Positions 47,311-55,287 of a stretch of DNA of 64,000 nt are shown piece after piece. The first letter of the stretch is position 1. Each line of letters starts with the position of its first letter. This DNA is from Aquimarina rhabdastrellae (GTDB lineage Bacteria; Bacteroidota; Bacteroidia; Flavobacteriales; Flavobacteriaceae): contig CANDNT010000014.1 of the NCBI GenBank assembly GCA_947387485.1, positions 1 through 64,000 of the forward strand, in the 5' to 3' direction. A model generated the notes under the pieces. It searched no databases, had not been told where the DNA came from, and saw only the letters and a program-made list of their open reading frames with translations. Position numbers and translations under genes: made by a program.

Positions 47311-48156
47311 TTATTTTTCTGCTTCTACTACGATTGTATAATTATCTATTGTATCAAAAGTAATGTTATCTTTTCCTTGTTGGAAAACTATATTATGAAG
47401 CTTTAATCGTTCTCTTAGCTCATCTAAATTCCCTGAAAAATTGATCGTTTGCAATCCAGTTTGTTCCGTATTCTCTAAATTAAAATTACTATCGTATTCA
47501 CTATTCCAGAAATGTTGAATCTCAATAAATAAATGACTTTGTTGATACATCCATTCTCTGTTTTCTATTGCATCTATATCAGGATGGGGGGCTTGTAGAT
47601 TTTTATCTCCTAAAAAGTACAATGTAAAGCCTTTACCTCTGTTTACATACATACGTACAAAGAGTTTCATATCCAAAACTTCTTCGTAAAGTTTAATGAT
47701 TTTAATTGGATCTTTTGTTCTAATTGTTATAAGCCCTAATGCTATTGGTTCATTAGTATTTAATGTATCATGCTGCTTAAATGTTTTTTGAATATATTCT
47801 ATCTTATGATTTTCTGTATCAGCAGTATGGGCTAAATAACCAATATCTCCAAACTGAAACGGCTCTCCTATTTTAAAATCATGCGTTGATATATTATGAC
47901 ATGCATCTTGAATATCATCTACAAACAAACTGTATTTCCAATAATTATCAGTAGCTTTTTCCTGATATAGTGTAGGTTGAAGTAAAGGATTGTATTTTAA
48001 CCTGATATAATAATTGGGATTGTTAAATCTTAAATCGTAGTAGATTATCCCACCTTCAGAAAATTCATTTACTAAAGAAAATCCTAATACCTTTGTATAA
48101 AAATCAAGTGTTTTTTCTGGATTATAAATTTGTAATGAGAAGCTACGTAGTTTCAT
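47311..48156 (-). CDS. Two-domain VOC (glyoxalase/bleomycin resistance-like) protein
   Basis: 281 residues with two vicinal-oxygen-chelate modules, each opening with a beta strand and a (K/D)xxKxIxFYxxxLGF-like motif: NPEKTLDFYTKVLGFSLV near 12 and DPIKIIKLYEEVLDMKLF near 150. Fused pairs of this type occur in dioxygenases and antibiotic-binding proteins. Metal ligands could not be assigned with confidence, so the reaction is unknown. Cytosolic. Confidence 0.78.
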   Translation of the reverse strand: MKLRSFSLQIYNPEKTLDFYTKVLGFSLVNEFSEGGIIYYDLRFNNPNYYIRLKYNPLLQPTLYQEKATDNYWKYSLFVDDIQDACHNISTHDFKIGEPFQFGDIGYLAHTADTENHKIEYIQKTFKQHDTLNTNEPIALGLITIRTKDPIKIIKLYEEVLDMKLFVRMYVNRGKGFTLYFLGDKNLQAPHPDIDAIENREWMYQQSHLFIEIQHFWNSEYDSNFNLENTEQTGLQTINFSGNLDELRERLKLHNIVFQQGKDNITFDTIDNYTIVVEAEK

Positions 48157-48410
48157 TTTTAATATATCTAAAATTATTTAGTTATTTTATTAAACAGTAT
48201 TCATAAAGAACTAATACGTTTACTCAAATATAAAAAAACTCCGCAGTAAATCTCTCTCTATAAACCTGTATGAATAAACACAGTCATAATCTTATTTGTA
48301 TATAAAAAGTGAGCTTATTCATTATTGTTTTTTTAAACGCTATGAATCTAGTTTATCTGCAAAAGAATAATCTTTCTTTTGCTAAATTTTCTTTATGAGA
48401 TTTCTTTAAA
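48157..48410. other. Intergenic region, no gene seen
   Basis: About 250 bp between the VOC gene and the terminator of the next operon. I saw no coding frame or repeat. It should carry the VOC promoter. Confidence 0.4.
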
Positions 48411-48437
48411 CTAAAAATCCACTTGACAGTGGATTCT
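48411..48437 (-). terminator. Terminator of the AraC/MFS/MBL cluster
   Basis: AATCCACT-tgac-AGTGGATT is a perfect 8-bp stem at 48416-48435, followed on the minus strand by TTTTTAG. It lies 25 bp after the stop of the last gene of the cluster. Confidence 0.78.
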
Positions 48438-48461
48438 TTATGTAACAGATTCAGGGTACTA

Positions 48462-48668
48462 TTAATGTAACTCTTCAATAAAATTATTATTCTTTATTAC
48501 TGTGTTTATAATTTTGGCAGAAATATTACTCGTACTTTCTATTCTTAATATATTATCACAGTCTTCAAAGTCAAAATTAATTCTTTCTATTTCTTTAAAA
48601 TCTGATAAAACTCTTCTTATCTGTTTTTCTTGTTTTTCTTCAATATTCGTTTTAAATACTAAAACCAT
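48462..48668 (-). CDS. Small HMA-fold-like protein without metal cysteines
   Basis: 68 residues with the beta-alpha-beta-beta-alpha-beta pattern of a heavy-metal-associated (ferredoxin-like) domain: MVLVFKTNIEEKQEKQI, then INFDFEDCDNILRIES. The CxxC metal motif is absent; one Cys lies in FEDCDN. Such Cys-poor HMA-like proteins are common in flavobacteria with unknown role. It follows the MBL gene by 24 bp and ends the cluster. Confidence 0.65.
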   Translation of the reverse strand: MVLVFKTNIEEKQEKQIRRVLSDFKEIERINFDFEDCDNILRIESTSNISAKIINTVIKNNNFIEELH

Positions 48669-48692
48669 TTTATAATTTTTAAAAAATATACA

Positions 48693-49328
48693 TTAAGATA
48701 TTCGTCTTAATGTGTTATCTATTATTTGTTGCCAATCATTTTGGGTAACTTCAATTGCTTTATTACCAAAAGGACCAACACCTACACTAGGCATAACAAC
48801 ATCTACTTCTAGTTTTCTTAGTTCTAGAAGACTCTCTTTTAATGTTAAATAATCACCTCCATCATTACTCATTACTAGAATGTTCCAATCACCATTATCT
48901 AAATAAATAGTATCACCAACAAACAAATATTTTTTACCATAAGGAGACTTATAATACAAGCAAATGTTATTATCAGTATGGCCAGGAGTGTATATTATTT
49001 TTATACCAGATGAAAATTGCGTAGTTTTTTCTAAAGTAATTAAATCCTTTATTGGACGGTTTAAATATTTTACGGATTTTTCATGAGTATATAACGTTGC
49101 CTGAAAATCATTCAAATTTTCAAACATTGCTGGAGTAAATTCATGGTGATGGCTTATAAATTGATAGTCAATCTTGCCTAATTCTTTTATTTGATCTACT
49201 TCATTTTTATCATCAGAATAATAAATCACCACATTAGCTTCAGGCGTTTGAAGTACATACGTTTTCATACTCATTCCAAAATGAGTTCCTTTTTCTGACT
49301 GCCATAAGTCTGGATATACTTGTTTCAT
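48693..49328 (-). CDS. MBL-fold metallo-hydrolase with altered metal motif
   Basis: 211 residues. The fold is supported by IYTPGHTDN (third His) and LFVGDTIY (bridging Asp). The first metal motif, normally THxHxDH, reads SHHHEFT: both leading His are present but the Asp-His pair is missing. The active site is therefore non-canonical. A paralogue at 62661 differs further. It follows the MFS gene by 13 bp and is presumably co-transcribed with it. Confidence 0.78.
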   Translation of the reverse strand: MKQVYPDLWQSEKGTHFGMSMKTYVLQTPEANVVIYYSDDKNEVDQIKELGKIDYQFISHHHEFTPAMFENLNDFQATLYTHEKSVKYLNRPIKDLITLEKTTQFSSGIKIIYTPGHTDNNICLYYKSPYGKKYLFVGDTIYLDNGDWNILVMSNDGGDYLTLKESLLELRKLEVDVVMPSVGVGPFGNKAIEVTQNDWQQIIDNTLRRIS

Positions 49329-49341
49329 AATTGAGTCTTCT

Positions 49342-50577
49342 TTAATTTTGTAAAGTTTCCTTACTAATTTGAGGTTGTTTTCTTGAAGTTTTTTCTACAA
49401 AAACAAAAGTTAACAATGATAGAATACCACATACTGCAAAGCCTACAAATAACGGAAGCGATGTTGTTTTTATATAACTACCTACAAACACCCCAATAGG
49501 AACTGCTATAAGTGTAGAAAGAAAACCTGTAATAGCTGCTCCAATACCCGCAATATGACCAATAGATTCCATTGAAATTGCTCTAACATTACCAAATAAC
49601 AACCCCATTGCTAAAAATTGAAACGCGATAAAAAACAATAAAATATATAATGATGGATTATTAGAATTCAGAAATAACAAAACATAACTTCCTGAAATAA
49701 CACAAAATAAGGTTAAGCCTATAAAAGTTAATTTTCTCATACCAAAACGCATCACTAGCATACCATTTAAAAAAGTAGCTACTCCTATAGTTAGTGCAAT
49801 ACCAGCAAAAATGTAAGGAAATTCTTTTTGTAAACCATACTGGTTTACAAAAATATGTTGTGCTGCACCTAAATAAACCATAAATGCACCACTAAGATAC
49901 CCTGTTATTATGGTATATGCTATTGCGCTTTTCTGTTTAAAAAACTCTGTAAGTCCATATTTATATGATTTTAGATTAAACGAACTTCTATATTCTTCTT
50001 TTAATGTTTCTGGTTGACGCCTCCAGAGCCAAAATGAAATGATAACTCCAAATATTAATTGAAAATAAAATATAGATTTCCAATCAAATACATTTAATAT
50101 TACTTGTCCAAGAGCTGGTGCTATTACAGGCACCAAAATAAAAATCACCATAACAAAGGACATAATTTTAGCTAAAGCATCTCCTTTATAAGAATCTCGT
50201 ACTATAGAAACACTAATCGAATATGGTGCAGCCAAGCCTATTCCTTGCAATACTCTACCAAGTATCATCATTTCAAGAGAGCTAGACATAACACAAATGA
50301 TACTCGCAATACTATAAATCGCCAAACCTATATAAATGATCGGTTTTCGTCCAAAAGTGTCTGATAATGGTCCAAACAATAATTGTCCGATACCCAAACC
50401 AAGAAAAATCATTGAAACAAGTAGCTGTAGACTTACTGAATCTTTAACTGAAATCGCTAAACCAATATCTGAAAGTGCAGGTAAAAGTGCATCAATAGAT
50501 AATGCGACAATAGACATCAAGGATGCCATTAAAGCTACAAATTCAATATTTATTTTATTAGAATTATTCTCATTCAT
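49342..50577 (-). CDS. Bcr/CflA-type MFS multidrug efflux transporter
   Basis: 411 residues with 12 membrane spans. The MFS motif between spans 2 and 3 is GPLSDTFGRKPIIY, and the antiporter motif LGRVLQGIGLAAPYSISVSIVRD follows in span 5, both typical of the Bcr/CflA drug:H+ group. It exports drugs or small metabolites across the inner membrane. An internally deleted duplicate of this gene survives at 63303-63448. Confidence 0.88.
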   Translation of the reverse strand: MNENNSNKINIEFVALMASLMSIVALSIDALLPALSDIGLAISVKDSVSLQLLVSMIFLGLGIGQLLFGPLSDTFGRKPIIYIGLAIYSIASIICVMSSSLEMMILGRVLQGIGLAAPYSISVSIVRDSYKGDALAKIMSFVMVIFILVPVIAPALGQVILNVFDWKSIFYFQLIFGVIISFWLWRRQPETLKEEYRSSFNLKSYKYGLTEFFKQKSAIAYTIITGYLSGAFMVYLGAAQHIFVNQYGLQKEFPYIFAGIALTIGVATFLNGMLVMRFGMRKLTFIGLTLFCVISGSYVLLFLNSNNPSLYILLFFIAFQFLAMGLLFGNVRAISMESIGHIAGIGAAITGFLSTLIAVPIGVFVGSYIKTTSLPLFVGFAVCGILSLLTFVFVEKTSRKQPQISKETLQN

Positions 50578-50679
50578 ACTTTTTATTGCTTATTATTTTT
50601 CATATCAAAGTTTCTTTATTCCCATTCTTGTCAGTATACCTAAATCAATATCAATTTTAGGTTATCTAAAATTTTTATG

Positions 50680-50711
50680 GGGCTTTAAAATCTTAAAAGA
50701 TTTTAAAGCCC
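50680..50711. terminator. Perfect 15-bp-stem hairpin between DUF1330 and MFS genes
   Basis: GGGCTTTAAAATCTT and AAGATTTTAAAGCCC form a perfect stem at 50680-50711 with a 2-base gap (an effective loop of four). T and A tracts flank it. It lies between two same-strand genes, so it may end or attenuate transcription between DUF1330 and the pump. Confidence 0.72.
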
Positions 50712-50760
50712 TTATTTTAATTGTCAAATTGACCAGATATAAAAGTATACCTATTCTCTA

Positions 50761-51627
50761 CTATTTTTGATATCTTTCAAGATCAACTGGTAAAATTCCT
50801 TCTGTAGCAAAAGTAAAGTTTGGCTTTATTCTATCTGTTCTCAAATGTTTAATTTTTTGATATTCTTCTGAATTCCAAAACTCTAGCAAAGCTTCCATAG
50901 TAGGAAATTTAAATACTGTAAATGCCGCATCTTTATTCCAATTCCCCTCTAAATGATGCATAATTTGTTTAGAACTACCTGCAATAATAGTTTCACCTCC
51001 AGCAGCTTCTAATGGTGGATGAGCTGCATGATAATAATCATCCAATGCAGGATGTCCTTCAGGCATAAATGAACTAGCTATCAAATAAGCAGATCTTATA
51101 TTAGTATTTGATTCTTCTTCGGATTCATTTTCTTCTTTTGAAGAGATATTATCAGTATCATCTAAATAGTTTTCCATATCTGCCATTATAAATCCTCTTG
51201 TTGCAAAAGTAAAATTAGGCGGAACTATATCGGTTCTTAAATGTTTTACTTTTTGATATTCTTCAGAATTCCAAAACCCTAATAAGGCTTCCATAGAAGG
51301 AAATTTGAATATCGTAAAAGCAGCCCCTTCATTCCATTCTCCTTCAAAATGATGTCTTACTTGTCCAGAATGTCCTGCAATTATAGTTTCTCCACCAGCA
51401 GCTTCAAGAAGCTTATGAGCAGTATCATAATATGGTTTTAAAGAAGCATGTCCTTCTGGTATGAATGAACTAGCTACTAAATAAGCTGGTACACCTTTTT
51501 CTTCTTCTTGAATGATCTCTGTAGTCTGCGATGTTTCATTTATCATTTTATCTTCTTTTTTTTCTTGTTTTTTGCGGCACGATAGTATTGAACTAGCTAC
51601 AAAAACTATTATTATTATTTTTTTCAT
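50761..51627 (-). CDS. Lipoprotein with two DUF1330 domains
   Basis: 288 residues. Lipoprotein signal MKKIIIIVFVASSILSC with lipobox ILSC. Two DUF1330 (dimeric alpha/beta barrel) domains are nearly identical: each has YL(V/I)ASSF(I/M)PEGH, LEAAGGETIIAG, AAFT(I/V)FKFP(S/T)MEAL and FWNSEEYQK(V/I)KHLRTD. A Glu/Ser/Asn linker joins them. DUF1330 domains are usually single and cytosolic, so a lipid-anchored tandem is unusual. A detoxifying or binding role is inferred from neighbours only. Confidence 0.8.
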   Translation of the reverse strand: MKKIIIIVFVASSILSCRKKQEKKEDKMINETSQTTEIIQEEEKGVPAYLVASSFIPEGHASLKPYYDTAHKLLEAAGGETIIAGHSGQVRHHFEGEWNEGAAFTIFKFPSMEALLGFWNSEEYQKVKHLRTDIVPPNFTFATRGFIMADMENYLDDTDNISSKEENESEEESNTNIRSAYLIASSFMPEGHPALDDYYHAAHPPLEAAGGETIIAGSSKQIMHHLEGNWNKDAAFTVFKFPTMEALLEFWNSEEYQKIKHLRTDRIKPNFTFATEGILPVDLERYQK

Positions 51628-51692
51628 GTTTATTCTTTTAAGTATTTATTACAAACTTTGATATTATACACAGGGTTTTATGATATATCTGA

Positions 51693-52439
51693 TTAAAAGC
51701 GGTATTGTACCCCAAAAACCATTTCACCATCAAACTTGTTGTAAATAGATGGCGCAAAATTGTTATAGGCTGCTTCATATGAAGCAGTAAAACCAAATCC
51801 TTTTGCCAGAGAAAATGTTGATTTAATAACAGCTGCAATTCCCCAAACATTTGTATCTTCTGTACTAATAAACCCTGTAGTTTCACCCGTTATATTTATC
51901 TTGTTTTCAAATAATGGAAACATAGTTCGAATAAGTCCTAATGGAGCAAATGATCTGTCCTGTTCAAATCCAGTATATTTATAGCTTACATAACTTCCAT
52001 ACAAATGAACTTGAAAAAACTTTCTCACATCCATTTCTATAAGATTGGTTCCTATCCCTGGACCTACTTTGGCGATATGATCAATTCTAAAAGATTCTGG
52101 AAAACCAATATTTCCTCTTGCAGTAAAAAAGAATGGCTTTTTATAATTCAACATATATAGACCACTGATCCATAAATCACTTTTAAATCTAGTTCCCTCA
52201 TTTGATATAATATGATAACGAGTGGCTAATTGTGCAAAATGCTTTGAATTATAAACATTTAAAACAACTCCAGGTTGAAAAGCGAACTGGTTAAAGTTTC
52301 CTCTTTGCCATCTTCCTACAATACTTACATTTCCATTCAACTGGAAACTATCTTTTACTTTATTTTCTGGATTATCTTGGGCTAATCCTGTATATATACA
52401 ACATATAGTTATAGCTATTATTCCTAAGAGTTTTCGCAT
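51693..52439 (-). CDS. Outer membrane beta-barrel protein
   Basis: 248 residues with a signal peptide (to about residue 20, ending TGLAQ) and alternating strands with aromatic residues (GNVSIVGRWQRGNFNQFAF, LYGSYVSYKY, MVFGVQYRF ending in Phe). The final Phe and strand pattern support an outer-membrane barrel. The family is uncertain. It is the first gene downstream of an operator resembling the AraC sites A-C (52469-52526), and the AraC paralogue lies just upstream. Confidence 0.75.
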   Translation of the reverse strand: MRKLLGIIAITICCIYTGLAQDNPENKVKDSFQLNGNVSIVGRWQRGNFNQFAFQPGVVLNVYNSKHFAQLATRYHIISNEGTRFKSDLWISGLYMLNYKKPFFFTARGNIGFPESFRIDHIAKVGPGIGTNLIEMDVRKFFQVHLYGSYVSYKYTGFEQDRSFAPLGLIRTMFPLFENKINITGETTGFISTEDTNVWGIAAVIKSTFSLAKGFGFTASYEAAYNNFAPSIYNKFDGEMVFGVQYRF

Positions 52440-52468
52440 AATTCTTTTTTTAATCTTTAATTTTTATG

Positions 52469-52526
52469 CAAAACTACTATGCTAAAACTATAAGATACAG
52501 ACGTATAATCATGTAAAAACGGTTAA
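52469..52526 (-). promoter_or_regulatory. Diverged AraC-type operator and -7 box, site D
   Basis: The coding strand carries TAGTTTTG (52469-52476) and, upstream, ACCGTTTTTACA, matching ACCATTTTTACA of site C at the same distance from the -7 box. The inner ACCTT/AATAG boxes are not conserved. It lies upstream of the outer-membrane protein gene and next to the second AraC paralogue. Confidence 0.5.
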
Positions 52527-52695
52527 TTATTAGGTTTTTTGACTTTATACTATAGTAAAAGAGAAGGGAATTGATTAATGATAAATTATTACTAGCTATT
52601 TGAGTTGTAGTACTGTTTGAAGATATAAGCCTATAATATTATATCTAGAAATAATAACTTCTAGGTATGGAATAAAATTACGATCAAATAATAGA

Positions 52696-53595
52696 TTAAT
52701 CTGTTATAGAATTTACTTTATATTGTCTAGGAGTAACACCCGTTTTATTTTTAAAGTATTTTACAAAATTAGAATTATCATCAAAACCTAAAGAAAAAGC
52801 TATTTCTGTTATTGAATCTGTTGATTGTTTAAGTAGTGATTTTGCTTCTAACACTAAATATTCATCAATAATTTGTTTTGCCGTTTTACCAGTTGTTTTT
52901 TTAATACATTCTGATAAATATATAGAACTGATATTAAGATTATAAGCATAATATTTTAAAGGTTTACGCTTATGTTTAGTCTGTTTTATTAGATTTTCAA
53001 AATTATAAGTTATCTCTTGCGCTCTAGTCTTTAAATAACTTACTCTTTGACTAAAATGTAATTCTCTCTTAATTTTTAATAAAAAGATATTTAGATAGTA
53101 TTTTATAATTTCAAAACTATCTTCAGATTTTTCTTTATATTCTTTATTAATTTCTTCTAAGTATTTTCGAAAAAGCTTTATTTGAGAATTATTTAGCTTA
53201 TAACTCGATAATGTATAATTATTGAAGAACGAAAAATTTTCATAGATATCAAAAACATTAGAAGCTAATGGTAAAAACTCTGGTTTAAAAAGTAATACAT
53301 AACTTGCTGTTTCTTTCTTTATATCTTTTAAATCCCATGTTACAATTTGACCTGGAGAAACAAACGAAATATTAAAGTCCAAAGCGTTAGTGGTCTTATC
53401 GTTTATTGAAACTTGAACATCGTATCCAATTGAGAAAGATATCTCAAAATACCCATGTTTATACGAAAAAGGTTTAGGAGAAACTTTAAAATCATAATCC
53501 TCGAACTTAGCGATATAGAAATCCTTATTTTTTAAAAAAGGTATCCCTAGTTCATAAAAAAAATCATTTATATTTTTAAACTCCTTAATTCCCAT
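52696..53595 (-). CDS. AraC family transcriptional regulator, paralogue
   Basis: 299 residues, closely similar along its length to the AraC protein at 28386-29270 (shared segments include FYIAKFED, FVSPGQI, FKPEFLPLA, KTAKQII, EYLVLEAKSLLKQS and DDNSNFVKYFK). The double HTH occupies about 195-299. It probably controls the cluster downstream (outer-membrane protein, DUF1330 lipoprotein, MFS, MBL). A distinct operator (site D) suggests changed binding specificity. Confidence 0.9.
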   Translation of the reverse strand: MGIKEFKNINDFFYELGIPFLKNKDFYIAKFEDYDFKVSPKPFSYKHGYFEISFSIGYDVQVSINDKTTNALDFNISFVSPGQIVTWDLKDIKKETASYVLLFKPEFLPLASNVFDIYENFSFFNNYTLSSYKLNNSQIKLFRKYLEEINKEYKEKSEDSFEIIKYYLNIFLLKIKRELHFSQRVSYLKTRAQEITYNFENLIKQTKHKRKPLKYYAYNLNISSIYLSECIKKTTGKTAKQIIDEYLVLEAKSLLKQSTDSITEIAFSLGFDDNSNFVKYFKNKTGVTPRQYKVNSITD

Positions 53596-53835
53596 TAATA
53601 ATACACGTTGAATTAATTTGATGCTAATTAAGTAAAATTAAACTTAAAAATGTAGCTAAAGTTTATTTGTTGTTAGAAAAAATAGATTTCTTATTAGATA
53701 GTTTTTAAAATCATTGTGTCGAACTATTTTTCGTAATCCTTGTAAGTGTCTACACTAAATTTTTATATGGTTTTCTTCTTTTGAAAAGTCATAAAGATTG
53801 CTTTCTTCTTTTGAGCTAATTTTATTAGATAAAAT

Positions 53836-53866
53836 ACTGATCCCTTAACATATATAAGAGATCAGT
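53836..53866 (-). terminator. Terminator of the AcrAB-type operon
   Basis: ACTGATC-c-CTT and AAG-a-GATCAGT pair across a 10-base AT loop, followed on the minus strand by ATTTTATC. It lies 12 bp past the NodT-type gene stop. Confidence 0.7.
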
Positions 53867-53877
53867 GTTTATTCTTT

Positions 53878-55287
53878 TTATTTTATACCACCACCTACAG
53901 CTCTATAAATTGTTGTTGTCGTTTGCATATTTTGTGAGAGTACTTGATTGTACTGCAACTGTGTGTTTAATAGGTTTTCTTGAGCATTTAATACTTCTAG
54001 ATAATTTGCTAATCCTGCTTTTAATAACTCTTTTGAATCGCTAAATGATTTATCTAATAATTGTTTTTGCGTTTTTAATTCTTTGAGGTTATTACGTTGT
54101 GTGTTGTACTGATTGAGTACATCACTTACTTCTATACTTGCTTCTAATACTCTTTTTTGAAACCTAAGTAGGCTTTGCTCCATTTGGATCTTTGAAACTT
54201 CCTTCTGTGTTCTTAATTGTCTTCCATTAATTATTGGTGCTGTTATTCCTCCTACTAGTGTATTGAAGAAAGAGTTTGATTTGAACCATGACGAGGTTTC
54301 TAAACTCTGAAATCCAATATTTGCGGTTAGCTTCACACTAGGGTATATTGATGCTTTTGCTATGTTATAGTTTTCGAATAAGCTTTTAAATTCTAATTCG
54401 GCTTCTTTAACGTCTGGTCTGTTACTTAGTATTTCTAATGGTAAGTCTAATTGAAACTCTGTTAGTATATTTTGTTCTTCTAATGAATTTCTTTTGATAG
54501 TATTCATAGGTTTACCTATAAGCATACTCAAAGCATTTTCTAAGGTGAAGATTTGATTTTCTGTATCATTTAATAATATTCTAGCTTGTACTAACTGTGC
54601 TTTTGCTTGACTTACTGCTAAGGCGTTGCTGTATCCTGATGTTTTTAATTGTTTGAGTGTTTCAAAACTTTCTAATCTTATCTGTACAGTCTCTGCTAAT
54701 ATTTGCTTTCGTTTATCCGCTTCTAATATACTATAATAGGTATTGGCTACATTTGCTATTAGTTCTGTTTGCAATAACTTTTGTGCCGTTATCGATTTTT
54801 CAAACTGAGCTTTTGCCATTAATTTTTGGCTTGTTATTTTTCCCCATAAATCTAATTCCCATGTGAGATTACTCGATGCTGTGTATTGGGTCATGATACC
54901 ATTGGCAAAACTACCAAACTGCGTATTTTTGGACTGTTGTTGTCGTTGAACATCAGTATTTATATCAACTGTGGGTAAGTATCCGGCTCTTCTTCTTTTA
55001 AATTGAGCTTTAAACAATTCTATATTTTTTAATGTAATATTGTTATCTTGATTGTTTATTAAAGCTTCTTTTATATATTCTTTTAATAGTTTGTCTTTAA
55101 AAAAGTTTTGCCAATCTAAATCTGTTAATTTTTCTCCTTTTTTATTTAGTCGATCTAATCTAAATAGATATTTATTTTCTATTGTTGGTTCTGTATATCT
55201 TTTTGTTGCTATACAGGAATTTAGGAGTACGGATAATGAAATGAGTACTCCTAATCTATACATTTTTAATCTACGCATTTTTGACAT
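53878..55287 (-). CDS. NodT-type outer membrane efflux lipoprotein (TolC family)
   Basis: 469 residues. Signal with lipobox LLNSC near residue 25; Met residues at 1, 4 and 9 are all possible starts. Two OEP helical repeats and a motif NRPDVKEAELEFKS typical of NodT/OprM proteins are visible, plus LKAGLANYLEVLNAQENLL near the C-terminus. It is the outer-membrane channel of the pump encoded upstream and overlaps the RND gene by 17 bp. Confidence 0.92.
   Translation of the reverse strand: MSKMRRLKMYRLGVLISLSVLLNSCIATKRYTEPTIENKYLFRLDRLNKKGEKLTDLDWQNFFKDKLLKEYIKEALINNQDNNITLKNIELFKAQFKRRRAGYLPTVDINTDVQRQQQSKNTQFGSFANGIMTQYTASSNLTWELDLWGKITSQKLMAKAQFEKSITAQKLLQTELIANVANTYYSILEADKRKQILAETVQIRLESFETLKQLKTSGYSNALAVSQAKAQLVQARILLNDTENQIFTLENALSMLIGKPMNTIKRNSLEEQNILTEFQLDLPLEILSNRPDVKEAELEFKSLFENYNIAKASIYPSVKLTANIGFQSLETSSWFKSNSFFNTLVGGITAPIINGRQLRTQKEVSKIQMEQSLLRFQKRVLEASIEVSDVLNQYNTQRNNLKELKTQKQLLDKSFSDSKELLKAGLANYLEVLNAQENLLNTQLQYNQVLSQNMQTTTTIYRAVGGGIK

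Noticed and set aside
51638..51886. 82-residue minus-strand frame overlapping the outer-membrane protein gene
   Set aside because: It lies in another frame of a gene with a clear signal peptide and barrel pattern.
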